DNA of 64,000 nt from Agromyces aureus (GTDB taxonomy: Bacteria > Actinomycetota > Actinomycetes > Actinomycetales > Microbacteriaceae), in the NCBI RefSeq assembly GCF_001660485.1, contig NZ_CP013979.1, forward strand, positions 62,001 through 126,000, given 5' to 3'. This document shows, piece after piece, positions 1-8,144 of the stretch; the first letter of the stretch is position 1; the number at the start of each line of letters is the position of its first letter. Below the pieces are notes generated by a model, which was not told where the DNA came from, did not search any database, and saw nothing but the letters and a program-made list of their open reading frames with translations. The position numbers and the translations under genes were made by a program.

Positions 1-238
1 CGGCGAGCCCGTCGAACGCCCGACGCGCGGTGTCGTCGAGTCGGGCCCGGCGTGCGAACATGTCCCAGTCGATGCCGGCCGGCCCGATGAGCGCCGACAG
101 CGTGCCCTCGGCGCGGCGCCGGTCGACCTCGATCTGCCATCCGCGGTCGTGCGCCGTCACCTCGCCCTGCGCGGCGGCGAGCTCGAGCACGTCGCCGCCG
201 CGCACGAACGGGATGCCGAGGGCGTCGCGGCTGATCAC
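1..238 (-). CDS. Unidentified protein, 5' part only (runs off the window)
   Basis: An open frame on the minus strand begins at a GTG 11 bases after the desD stop and stays open to the window edge (about 79 codons). It encodes a coherent product (MISRDALGIPFVRGGDVLELAAA... ending ...ARRAFDGLA) with actinobacterial codon use. No upstream start fits: the frame beginning at the GTG that overlaps the desD stop closes after five codons. There is no clear Shine-Dalgarno sequence, so translation may be coupled to desD. I do not recognise the family. In Streptomyces a gene for a hexosaminidase follows desD, but nothing visible here confirms that. Same strand and near-zero gap suggest it belongs to the des operon. 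Confidence 0.5.
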   Translation of the reverse strand, partial: MISRDALGIPFVRGGDVLELAAAQGEVTAHDRGWQIEVDRRRAEGTLSALIGPAGIDWDMFARRARLDDTARRAFDGLA

Positions 239-248
239 GGCCGCCGGC

Positions 249-2132
249 TCACACCGTTGCGTCGGTGGTGACGGATGCCGCGGCATCCGCCCCGAACCGA
301 CGCGACCTCGCGATCGGATTCACCATCTGACCGGCGTAGATGAGCGATTCCGACTGGTTCGCGATGTCGACCATCTGCAGGGTGTTGCGCAGTTGCAGGC
401 GGTTGAGGCACGAGTGCGCGAAGGTCTCCGCCCGCAGGTCGATGCCCGACTCGAGGTGCGGGTGCGCGACCTCGTGTTCGTCGACGCACTCGGCCACGAG
501 CGCCCAGAACGTGTCCTCGTCGAGCGTGCCGTCGCGGTGCAGGATGCCGGCGAGGTGCCGCAGCACGCCGTCGAACACGTCGGTGAAGATCGCGAGCGCC
601 TTCTCGGTGTCGTCGACCTCGGCGATGATGCGCTGCATGTCTTCGGGCACGGCGCCGGGCTGCGGGGCCGACAGCAGCGCGATCTCCTCGCCGATGTCCT
701 TCATGAAGACCCCGACCGGCACCGCGTCCTCGAGGATGAGGATCAGGTTCTCGCCGTGCGGCATGAACGCGAGGTCGTACGCCCGAAGGCAGTGCACGAG
801 CGGCCGCAGGTAGGCGCGCAGGTAGGCCCGCACCCAGTCGACGGCGGGCAGGGCGGATGCCGCGACGAGCGCGGACGCGACCGAGCCGCCCGCGGCATCC
901 CGATGCAGCAGGGCAGCCATCGTGCTGAGCCGCTGATTCGGCGCCAGCAGGGGCACCGGCGACTCGCGCCAGAGTGCGGCGAGCATCTTGCGGTGCGGCG
1001 AGACGGTGCGCGTGCGGTGGTAGGCGTCGCCCGTGTAGCCGATCGACGCGTGCTCGCGCAGCACCCGGAAGCCGGCCTCGCCGAGCGTCTCGTCGGCATC
1101 GACCAGCTCGGCCACCCAGTCGTTGATCGCGGGCGTCACGCGCATGTACGCGGGGGAGAGGCCCCGCAGGAACCCCATGTTCTGGATCGACAGCGCCGTC
1201 TTGACGTAGTCGCGGCTCCAGTCGTCGGCGTTGAACATCGTGCGGAGCGACTGCTGCGCCAGGTATCGGTCGTACCCCTCGCCGAGGAACACGAGATTCT
1301 GCTTCGCGAGGTCGGGTGCGAACGTGATCGCGATGCGGTGCTCCCACTGCCAGGGGTGCACGGGCAGCAGCAGGTAGTCGGCCGGGTCGAGACCGGCCGC
1401 CACGAGTCGCGCCTCGAACGCGTCGTGCTGGGCGCGCCCGAGCTGCTCGCGCAGGAACGACCGCCGGTCGAGCCCCTCGCCGAGCGCGAAGTGCGTGAAC
1501 TCGCGCCGGGCGGCGAGCCACACGAGCCTGAAGGGCTCGGCCGCCTCGGGCGCGTAAGCCGAGTACTCCGAGACGCCGAAGCCGATGCGACCGTTGTTCG
1601 CGACGAAGCCCGGGTGGCCCTCGGTCATCGCCGACTCGATCGTCTGGAAGTCGGCGCGCGCGAGCTCGGCCGCCGTCGGGCCGCCCTGCGTCAGCTTGAA
1701 CGCCGAGCTCGCGAGGGTCGACGCGATCTCCTCGAGGTACGTCGCGAGCAGCGCGTCGGGGATGCCGAGCAGCGGCTGCAGCTCGATCACGAACGCCTGC
1801 GCGTCGAGCGGGGTCGGCGTGCCGTCGACGAGGCGCTCGAGCGACGGCTCGTCGAGCACCCAGTGCTCGAGCGCGAACCGGTCGGCGTCGAAGCGGTACT
1901 CGACCCGGCCGCCGTCGAGGGCGAGGCGGTAGGAGCGGGTGGATGCCGCGGGGCCGGCCGGCTCGGGCGCGAGCAGGCGCTCGTGCGTGAACTCGGCGAT
2001 CGCCTTGGCCACGAGGTGCCGCTGCGCGGCCGCCATCGCGGCGGGCGTGAGGTGCGCGGCGGGGTTCGCCGGGCGGGTGGGCGGCTGATGCGCAGCGTGG
2101 GCCGCGTCGGTGTGCTGGGTCATGTGCGTCAT
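249..2132 (-). CDS. desD: DesD: NRPS-independent siderophore (NIS) synthetase, desferrioxamine
   Basis: IucA/IucC-family synthetase of 627 residues, the usual size. By family knowledge, DesD activates succinyl-hydroxycadaverine with ATP and condenses and cyclises three units into desferrioxamine E or related hydroxamates in the cytoplasm. The NIS-type motifs HPWQWEH and HGENLILI are visible. The ATG at 2132 is chosen because it forms an ATGA overlap with the desC stop; a second ATG lies at 2123. It is the last of four coupled genes in the order A-B-C-D, identical to Streptomyces desABCD, which makes the substrate assignment stronger than the domain alone. The 3' end contains a perfect GGATGCCGCGGCATCC palindrome (273-288) read as coding sequence. 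Confidence 0.93.
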   Translation of the reverse strand: MTHMTQHTDAAHAAHQPPTRPANPAAHLTPAAMAAAQRHLVAKAIAEFTHERLLAPEPAGPAASTRSYRLALDGGRVEYRFDADRFALEHWVLDEPSLERLVDGTPTPLDAQAFVIELQPLLGIPDALLATYLEEIASTLASSAFKLTQGGPTAAELARADFQTIESAMTEGHPGFVANNGRIGFGVSEYSAYAPEAAEPFRLVWLAARREFTHFALGEGLDRRSFLREQLGRAQHDAFEARLVAAGLDPADYLLLPVHPWQWEHRIAITFAPDLAKQNLVFLGEGYDRYLAQQSLRTMFNADDWSRDYVKTALSIQNMGFLRGLSPAYMRVTPAINDWVAELVDADETLGEAGFRVLREHASIGYTGDAYHRTRTVSPHRKMLAALWRESPVPLLAPNQRLSTMAALLHRDAAGGSVASALVAASALPAVDWVRAYLRAYLRPLVHCLRAYDLAFMPHGENLILILEDAVPVGVFMKDIGEEIALLSAPQPGAVPEDMQRIIAEVDDTEKALAIFTDVFDGVLRHLAGILHRDGTLDEDTFWALVAECVDEHEVAHPHLESGIDLRAETFAHSCLNRLQLRNTLQMVDIANQSESLIYAGQMVNPIARSRRFGADAAASVTTDATV

Positions 2133-2713
2133 CCGAGTCGTTCGTGGCGGGGAAGGGAACCGAGGGCGGAGGCCGCGAAGTCGGCGCTCGTGCACACCGA
2201 GAGGTTCGCGCGCTTCACGTGCTCGCCCTCGGGCACGTCGATCTCGCCGAGCACGCGGAAGCCGGCGCGGGCGTTCTTCAGCGCGATCGCCGAGTTGCGC
2301 ACGTCGGGCTCGACGACGACGCGCTCGGCGCCGAGCTCGTCGAGGCACCAGCGCATGACGGCGGCGAAGACGGCATCCGTGAGTCCATGGCGGGCGTGGC
2401 CGTCGGCCGGGGCCACGAGCACGTGCATGCCGAGGTCGCCCGGCTGCGCGTCGTGGAGACCCACGAGCAGCACGTTCGCCGGGTCGTACGTCTCGGCGAG
2501 GAACGCCGGAGCGCCGTCGACCGTGCCGAGCCAGGAGTCCTGGTGCGGGTGGGTCGAGACTTCTGCGAGGTACTCGGCCACCTCGTCGACGCCGAGCTCC
2601 TGCATGCCCCAGAACGCGGACTTCGGATGCGCCAGCCACCGTTGCACGACGGGTGCGTCGAGCCTGGCATCCACCGGCCTGATCTCGATCTCGTAGTCGG
2701 TCACGACGGTCAT
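2129..2713 (-). CDS. desC: DesC: hydroxycadaverine acyltransferase (siderophore GNAT)
   Basis: A 194-residue acyltransferase of the siderophore GNAT type. The central region (HVLVAPADGHARHGLTDAV) and the C-terminal part (ALKNARAGFRVLGEIDVPEGEHVK) fit the acyl-CoA binding fold. In desferrioxamine synthesis it transfers a succinyl or acetyl group to N-hydroxycadaverine, giving the hydroxamate that DesD joins. Both ends overlap neighbours by an ATGA: its start (2713) with the desB stop and its stop (2129) with the desD start, so the three genes are translationally coupled. Which acyl-CoA it prefers cannot be read from the sequence. Confidence 0.9.
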   Translation of the reverse strand: MTVVTDYEIEIRPVDARLDAPVVQRWLAHPKSAFWGMQELGVDEVAEYLAEVSTHPHQDSWLGTVDGAPAFLAETYDPANVLLVGLHDAQPGDLGMHVLVAPADGHARHGLTDAVFAAVMRWCLDELGAERVVVEPDVRNSAIALKNARAGFRVLGEIDVPEGEHVKRANLSVCTSADFAASALGSLPRHERLG

Positions 2714-4131
2714 CGCAGCGCCCCCTCGATCGCGACCTCGGCGGGTCGAGTCGGCGCGCCGGCGCCGTCTCGAGACCCAGCCGCGACATCCGCCCCGCCC
2801 GCGACCTCCGCCGGCACCCCGAACTGCTGGAACGCGATGCTGCGCTCGAGCGGGTAGATCTCGTGACCGCAGATCTTCGCGATGATCTGGGCGTTGCGCC
2901 AGGCGCCGAAGCCGAGGTCGGGCGCGGTCAGGCCGTGCGTGTGCTCCTCGCCGTTCTGCACGAACACGCGTGCGCGCCCGCCGTCGATGCTGTAGTCGCG
3001 CGCGACGTCGAGCCGGCCGAGGGCGTCCCAGGCGAGGCGGTCGCGCACGGGGTCGAGGAACGCCGGCACGCGTGCCGAATAGCCGGTCGCGAGCACGAGC
3101 GCGTCGGTCTCGCGCTCGTACTCCTGCTCGAGCTGGGCGTGCCGCAGCCGCAGGCGGAACCGCGTGCCGTCCCACGTCGCCTCGAGCAGTTCGGTGTCGG
3201 TGAGCAGCGTCGTCGGCACCGGCCCCGACGCGCTCAGCTCGTAGAGCGTGTCGTAGATCTCGTCGATGAGCTCGCCCGAGATGCCCTTGTAGAGGCCGCG
3301 CTGCTCGCGCCCGAGCTGCTGGCGAAGGGCGAGCGGCAGGCCGTGGAAGTGGTCGGTGTACTCGGGGCTCGTCATCTCGAGCGTGAGCTTCGTGTACTCC
3401 ATCGGGAAGAAGCGCGGCGACCTGGTGATCCAGTCGAGCCGGTAACCGCCGGTGCCGGTGCTGCCCCCGCGCGCCTCGCCGAGCAGGTCGCGGTAGATCT
3501 CGGCCGCGGACTGCCCGCTGCCGACGACGGTGATCGACCCGGCGCCCTGCAGGCGCTCGCGATTCGGCAGGTACTCGGAGCTGTGCACGACGAGACCGGG
3601 CAGGTCGCGCAGCGCGGCCGGCACGGTCGGCGCGGTGCCGACGCCCAGCACGAGGTGGCGGGCCGCGTAGGCCTCGACGTCGCCCGTCGCGAGGTCGAGC
3701 GCGCGCACGGTGTAGACGTCGTTCGCCTCGTCGTGCTCGACGCTCACCACCTCGCGACCCCAGTGCAGCGACGGAAGCTGCTCGCTCGCCCAGCGGCAGT
3801 ACGCGTCGTACTCGGCGCGCAGCGGGTAGAAGCTCTCGCGGATGTAGAAGGGGTAGAGCCGGCCGCTCTGCTTCAGCCAGCTCAGGAACGAGAACGGCGA
3901 GGTCGGGTCGGCCATGGTCACGAGGTCGGCCATGAACGGCACCTGGATCGTCGCGCCGTCGAGCATCATGCCGTGGTGCCACGCGAACCCGTCGGCGCGG
4001 TCGAGGAACACGGCGTCGAGCGCGAGGGGCTCGAGCAGGCACGCGAGTCCGAGGTTGAACGGGCCGATGCCGATGCCGACGACGTCGTGCACACGGGGGC
4101 CGGGCTGCCCGCCGGGCTGCGTCGGGCTCAT
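2710..4131 (-). CDS. desB: DesB: cadaverine N-monooxygenase
   Basis: A 473-residue flavin- and NADPH-dependent N-hydroxylase of the lysine/ornithine monooxygenase family. The FAD motif GIGIGPFNLG is at residues 19-28, an NADPH motif GSGQSAAE at 204-211, and a late ATGYS typical of the family is present. It N-hydroxylates the cadaverine made by DesA. ATGA overlaps join it to desA upstream and desC downstream. The last 30 or so residues are odd: residues 453-465 read SRDGAGAPTRPAE and are encoded by a palindromic repeat half-element (2743-2778) that also encodes almost the same peptide in EfeB. This looks like repeat DNA extending the C-terminus beyond the catalytic domain. Confidence 0.93.
   Translation of the reverse strand: MSPTQPGGQPGPRVHDVVGIGIGPFNLGLACLLEPLALDAVFLDRADGFAWHHGMMLDGATIQVPFMADLVTMADPTSPFSFLSWLKQSGRLYPFYIRESFYPLRAEYDAYCRWASEQLPSLHWGREVVSVEHDEANDVYTVRALDLATGDVEAYAARHLVLGVGTAPTVPAALRDLPGLVVHSSEYLPNRERLQGAGSITVVGSGQSAAEIYRDLLGEARGGSTGTGGYRLDWITRSPRFFPMEYTKLTLEMTSPEYTDHFHGLPLALRQQLGREQRGLYKGISGELIDEIYDTLYELSASGPVPTTLLTDTELLEATWDGTRFRLRLRHAQLEQEYERETDALVLATGYSARVPAFLDPVRDRLAWDALGRLDVARDYSIDGGRARVFVQNGEEHTHGLTAPDLGFGAWRNAQIIAKICGHEIYPLERSIAFQQFGVPAEVAGGADVAAGSRDGAGAPTRPAEVAIEGALR
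2743..2778. repeat. Half-element of the GGTCGAG/GAGACCC palindromic repeat inside desB
   Basis: Reads GGGTCGAGTCGGCGCGCC followed by a GCGCCGTCTCGAGACCC arm. Its first 23 bases in desB sense are identical to 45880-45902 in efeB. It lies wholly within the desB reading frame and encodes most of the SRDGAGAPTRPAE peptide. Confidence 0.75.
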
Positions 4132-5576
4132 GCCACGACCTCCACGTCGCGCAGGTCGACGAGGGCGGCCGCGGCATCCTTCACCAGATCGAGCACGTGA
4201 CGGATGTCGGTGGCCGTCGTCGCCGGGTTCAGCAGCGTGAGCTTCAGGCAGGGGCGACCGTCGATGACCGTCTTCGCGACGAGCGCGCGGCCGGACTCGA
4301 AGAGCACGCGCCGCACCTGGGCGACGAGGGCATCCTGCGTCGCTTCATCGGCACCCTCGGGCCGCACGCGGAACAGCACGGTGCTCAACTGCGAGCGGCC
4401 GACGAGCTCGAGCTCGGGGTCGGCCGCGATCTCGTCGCCGACGACGCGCGCCAACTCGATCACGTCGTCGAACAGCGCGCCGAGGCCGTCGGCCCCGATC
4501 GCGCGCAGGGTCGTCCAGAGCTTCAACGCGTCGAACCGCCGCGTGGTCTGCAGCGACTTGTCGACCTGGTTCGGCTCGTCGTTCTCGAGCGGGTTCAGGT
4601 AGTCGGCATGCCAGGCGGCGGCGCCGAGGTCTTCGGGCTCGCGCACGACGATCGCGCTCGACGAGACCGGCTGGAAGAAGCTCTTGTGGAAGTCGACGGT
4701 GACCGAACGCGCGCGCTCGATGCCCCGGATGACGTCGCGGTGCTGCCGCGACACGAGCAGGCCGCAGCCGTAGGCCGCGTCGACGTGCAGCCACACGTCG
4801 TGCGCGTCGCAGTGCTCGGCGATCGCGGCGACCGGGTCGATCACGCCGCGGTCGGTGGTGCCGGCGGTCGCCACGACGGCCATCGGAATGCGGCCGGCGG
4901 CGCGGATCGCGGCGAGCGAAGCGGCGAGGGCCGCGGCATCCATTCGCCCCTCGCCGTCGTCGGGAACGCTCACGACGGCGTCGTCGCCGAGGCCGAGGAT
5001 GAGCGCCGACTTCTCGACGCTGAAGTGGCTCGACGCGGTCGCGAGGATGTTGAAGCGCGGCAGCACCTCGGCGCGCGACCCGCCGTGTTGCGCGAGCGCC
5101 CACTCGCGGGCGAGCAGCAGCGCGTGCAGGTTCGACTGCGTGCCCCCCGAGGTGAAGACGCCGTCGCCGTGGTCGAAGCCGATGCGCTGTGCGGTCCAGG
5201 CGATGAGGCGGCGCTCCATGAGCGTGCCGACGGACGACTGGTCGTACGTGTCGACCGACGGGTTGACCGCGGCGAGGATCGCCTCGGCGGCGACCGCGGG
5301 CAGCGCGACCGGGCAGTTCAAGTGCGCGGCGTACGCCGGGTCGTGGAACCAGATCGCGTGCTCGAGGAACAGTGCGTCGACCTCGCGCAGCGCCTCGGCC
5401 GTGCCGACGCCCGCCGATTCGAGGTCGACGACGTCGACGAGGTGCTGCAGCTGGGCGCGGCTCGCGCCCGAGAACGGCTGGGTCGTCGAGGCCACGCGAG
5501 AGGCCACGAGCCCCGTCGCCTGGTCGAGCAGATCGGTGTATTCGGTCACGGTCGAACTCATCAGCAGATCACGCAT
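4128..5576 (-). CDS. desA: DesA: PLP-dependent lysine decarboxylase of desferrioxamine synthesis
   Basis: A 482-residue group II pyridoxal-phosphate decarboxylase. PLP residues are visible: His184 (ASSH, ring stacking), Asp266 in HVDAAYG, and Schiff-base Lys298 in VDFHKSFF. With desBCD downstream it most likely decarboxylates lysine to cadaverine, the first step of desferrioxamine synthesis. The open frame extends to an ATG at 5630, but that codon lies inside the iron box. The ATG at 5576 is preceded by AAGGGGAAG at suitable spacing and is preferred. The stop overlaps the desB start by four bases. Diaminobutyrate or tyrosine decarboxylases share the fold; the operon argues for lysine. Confidence 0.92.
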   Translation of the reverse strand: MRDLLMSSTVTEYTDLLDQATGLVASRVASTTQPFSGASRAQLQHLVDVVDLESAGVGTAEALREVDALFLEHAIWFHDPAYAAHLNCPVALPAVAAEAILAAVNPSVDTYDQSSVGTLMERRLIAWTAQRIGFDHGDGVFTSGGTQSNLHALLLAREWALAQHGGSRAEVLPRFNILATASSHFSVEKSALILGLGDDAVVSVPDDGEGRMDAAALAASLAAIRAAGRIPMAVVATAGTTDRGVIDPVAAIAEHCDAHDVWLHVDAAYGCGLLVSRQHRDVIRGIERARSVTVDFHKSFFQPVSSSAIVVREPEDLGAAAWHADYLNPLENDEPNQVDKSLQTTRRFDALKLWTTLRAIGADGLGALFDDVIELARVVGDEIAADPELELVGRSQLSTVLFRVRPEGADEATQDALVAQVRRVLFESGRALVAKTVIDGRPCLKLTLLNPATTATDIRHVLDLVKDAAAALVDLRDVEVVA

Positions 5577-5623
5577 GTGCGGCGGCTTCCCCTTGTCGGT
5601 CGCGGTCGGTCGATAGGCCGGGG

Positions 5624-5642
5624 TTAGCATAGCCTTACCTAA
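5624..5642 (-). promoter_or_regulatory. Iron box (DtxR/IdeR/DmdR-type operator) of the des operon
   Basis: On the minus strand the 19-mer TTAGGTAAGGCTATGCTAA matches the actinobacterial iron-box consensus TTAGGTTAGGCTAACCTAA at most positions. It lies 48 bases upstream of the desA start. The site is expected to bind an Fe(II)-loaded DtxR-family repressor, so that the operon is expressed when iron is scarce. Confidence 0.88.
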
Positions 5643-5875
5643 TACGGACGGCGCAACATGACGAAGTGTTCCGTCCCCCGTTCGCGGGTGATCTGGCGGA
5701 GAAACCCCAGATCAGCAGGATGCCGCGGCGCGCCACGCCCGAGAATCGAGAGGTCGCGAACTGCGGCATCCCGACGTCCTGAGCAGCTGTTGCGGACCCC
5801 TCGCGGATCTCGGCCGGCGTGTCACGCGCGGCAACATCCGGAACCCGCTGCACCGGCGTTGATTAGGCTCCCGAC

Positions 5876-7012
5876 GTGACCGAGACCCCCACCTCCGAAC
5901 CGGCCGACGGCGGCATCATCCTCGACTGGTTCATCCCGCTCACGGGCGACTCGCGAACGGACCTCAGCCAGGGCTCGGCGATGACCTACGCCGGGCAGTC
6001 GGCGGCGCCCGCACGGCGGGAACCCGACATCCGGTATCTGTCGCAGATCGCCCGCTCGGTGGAGCAGCTCGGCTACCACGCCGTGCTCATCCCGACCGGA
6101 GGCCGCAGCGAGGAGAGCTGGGTCGCGGCGAGCTCGCTCGCGCAGCACACGCGCGACCTCGACTACCTCGTGGCGTTCCGTCCGGGCCTCATGTCGCCGA
6201 CGCTGCAGGCCCAGGTCGCGGCGACCTTCCAGCGGTACAGCGGTGATCGCTTGCGCGTGAACGTCGTGGTCGGCGGCGACGACGCCGAGCAGCGCAAGTA
6301 CGGCGACCGCATCGGCAAGGACGGCCGGTACGCACGCGCGGCCGAGTACCTCGACATCATCCGCCGTCTCTGGAACGGCGAACGCGTCGACGTCGACAGC
6401 GAGTTCCACACGATCGAGGGCGCGCAGATCCCGAAGCTCGACGCGCAGCCCGAGATCTACCTCGGCGGTTCGTCGGATGCCGCGATCGACGTCGCGGCCG
6501 AGCACTGCGACGTCTACCTGACCTGGGGCGAGCCGCCGGCGCAGGCCGGCGAGAAGATCGCCCGTGTTCGCGAGGCCGCCGCCGCGCGCGGACGCACGCT
6601 CCGCTACGGCATCCGCCTGCACGTGATCGCACGCCCGACGAGCGAGGAGGCGTGGCGCGTCGCCGACGACCTCGTCGCCGGCCTCGACCCCGAAGTCGTC
6701 GCGAAGGCCCGCGAGTCGTTCCTCTCGTCGGGCTCGGTGGGCCAGCGACGCCAGGCCGAACTCGTCGACGGCGGCCTTCGGCGTGAAGACCTCGAGGTGT
6801 ACCCCGGGCTCTGGGCCGGCATCGGCCTCGTGCGCGGCGGCGCCGGCACGGCCCTCGTCGGCAGCTACGCCGAGGTCGCCGCCCTCATCCGCGAGTACCG
6901 CGCCGTCGGCTTCACCGAGTTCGTGCTCTCGGGCTACCCGCACCTCGAAGAGGCCTACTGGTTCGCCGAGGGCGTGGCGCCGCTGCTCGACCTCGCACCG
7001 CGCCGGGCCTGA
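5876..7012 (+). CDS. LLM-class flavin-dependent monooxygenase, SsuD-like
   Basis: A 378-residue luciferase-like monooxygenase close to the alkanesulfonate monooxygenase SsuD group. Family-like segments are FIPLTGDSRTDLSQG near the N-terminus, the RPGLMSPTLQAQVAATFQR stretch, the NVVVGGD segment that contacts flavin phosphate, and SGYPHLEEAYWFAEGVAPLL at the end. Such enzymes use reduced FMN from a partner reductase and oxygen to desulfonate alkanesulfonates. No ssuE or ABC transporter gene adjoins it, so the substrate is open. The start is a GTG. It follows the des iron box by 233 bases but points away from that operon; I see nothing linking it to iron. Confidence 0.8.
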   Translation: MTETPTSEPADGGIILDWFIPLTGDSRTDLSQGSAMTYAGQSAAPARREPDIRYLSQIARSVEQLGYHAVLIPTGGRSEESWVAASSLAQHTRDLDYLVAFRPGLMSPTLQAQVAATFQRYSGDRLRVNVVVGGDDAEQRKYGDRIGKDGRYARAAEYLDIIRRLWNGERVDVDSEFHTIEGAQIPKLDAQPEIYLGGSSDAAIDVAAEHCDVYLTWGEPPAQAGEKIARVREAAAARGRTLRYGIRLHVIARPTSEEAWRVADDLVAGLDPEVVAKARESFLSSGSVGQRRQAELVDGGLRREDLEVYPGLWAGIGLVRGGAGTALVGSYAEVAALIREYRAVGFTEFVLSGYPHLEEAYWFAEGVAPLLDLAPRRA

Positions 7013-7035
7013 CGCCCGCCCCGATCACACGGCGA

Positions 7036-7067
7036 CGGATGCCGCAGGCGGCCGCCCGCGGCATCCG
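7036..7067. terminator. Hairpin between convergent genes, built from CGGATGCCGC arms
   Basis: Arms CGGATGCCGC (7036-7045) and GCGGCATCCG (7058-7067) form a 10-bp stem between the converging SsuD-like and FGE genes. No T-run follows, as is common in high-GC actinomycetes. It is probably a bidirectional terminator made from the repeated GGATGCC motif. Confidence 0.6.
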
Positions 7068-7091
7068 CTCATCGTGTGCTCGTGCCGGGGC

Positions 7092-7997
7092 TCACGCGTC
7101 GCGGACGCAGCGGAACCCGATGTGCGACATGCCCGTGTCCTCAGCCTGCGGTGATCGCGCCGCGGGGCGGAAGCGCAGGCAGTAGTCGGGCGAGCAGAGG
7201 TGCGAGCCGCCCTTGAGCACGCGGCGGGGGATCTCGGCGAAGCCCTCTTGCGCACTCGCGGCGGCGAGCAGGTTCTCGCGCTTGCCGGCGTCGACGGGGG
7301 AGTCGGAGAGCTGCAGGTGCCGCGGCGTGTAGAAGTCGCTCGTCCACTCCCACGTGTTGCCGATCATGTCGAAGAGGCCGTAGCCGTTCGCCGGATACGA
7401 GCCGACCTCGGCCGTGCCGCCGACGCCCTGGTTGTCGTACGGGAACCGCCCGAGCCAGGAATTCGCCTGCGCGACCCCGCCGGGGTACGGCTCCTCGCCC
7501 CACGCGAACCGCGCGCCGTCGAGACCGCCGCGCGCCGCGTACTCGTGCTCGGCCTCGGTGGGCAGACGTTTGCCGGCCCACGTCGCGTAGGCCGTGGCAT
7601 CCTCGAACGCGATGTGCACGACCGGATGCCGCAGCCGGTCGTCGATGCCCGACCCGGGTCCGAACGGCTGCCGCCAGTAGGCACCCGGCTGCCAGCGCCA
7701 CCAGTTGCGCCAGTTGCGCAGGTCGACGGGCCCGGCGGTCGGCGTGAAGACCATAGCGCCGGGCACGAGGTCGGCGGGGTCGGCGCCCGGGAAGTCCTTC
7801 GGGTCGAGCTCGCGCTCGGCGACGGTGACGTACCCGGTCTCGTCGACGAAGCGCGCGTACTCCTCGTTCGTCACCTGGAACGGGTCGATCCAGAAGTCGG
7901 CGACGGCCCGATCGTGCACCGGGCGCTCGTCTGGGTAGAACTCCTCGCTGCCCATGCGGAACGTTCCGCCGGGGATGAGCACCATGTCGTCAGCCAC
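7092..7997 (-). CDS. Formylglycine-generating enzyme (sulfatase-activating, copper-dependent oxidase)
   Basis: A 301-residue FGE/SUMF1-family protein. It starts with the typical MVLIPGGTFRMGS block and contains GKRLPTEAEHEYAARGG, NGYGLFDMIGNTWEWTSDFY and the active-site segment KGGSHLCSPDYCLRFRPAAR. The two catalytic cysteines are Cys268 and Cys273, both retained. The enzyme oxidises a cysteine within the CxPSR/CxAxR motif of type I sulfatases to formylglycine. It is divergent from a sulfatase gene 147 bases away, its obvious client. The GTG at 7997 is the longest start; the ATG at 7985 gives the shorter MVLIPGG start and is also possible. Confidence 0.93.
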   Translation of the reverse strand: MADDMVLIPGGTFRMGSEEFYPDERPVHDRAVADFWIDPFQVTNEEYARFVDETGYVTVAERELDPKDFPGADPADLVPGAMVFTPTAGPVDLRNWRNWWRWQPGAYWRQPFGPGSGIDDRLRHPVVHIAFEDATAYATWAGKRLPTEAEHEYAARGGLDGARFAWGEEPYPGGVAQANSWLGRFPYDNQGVGGTAEVGSYPANGYGLFDMIGNTWEWTSDFYTPRHLQLSDSPVDAGKRENLLAAASAQEGFAEIPRRVLKGGSHLCSPDYCLRFRPAARSPQAEDTGMSHIGFRCVRDA

Positions 7998-8144
7998 CGT
8001 TCAACCGTAGCCGCAGCACTCGACATGACGGCCTGCGTGTTCACCGGGGATTCGCCCGATGGCATGGCCGCGCGATCGTCGCCGGTGCTTGACTGGGCGC
8101 GACGGGGGTCGTCGACGGCTCTCGGCACCGACGGAGGGGAACCC

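Noticed and set aside
30..2696. An 888-codon plus-strand frame over desD and desC
   Set aside because: It is a shadow of conserved siderophore genes on the opposite strand and has no recognisable domain.
5577..5630. Longer desA start at 5630
   Set aside because: The ATG lies within the iron box, while the ATG at 5576 has a good ribosome site and family-like start.
5876..7012. SsuD-like gene as part of the siderophore locus
   Set aside because: It faces the other way, has no iron box of its own and no known role in hydroxamate synthesis.
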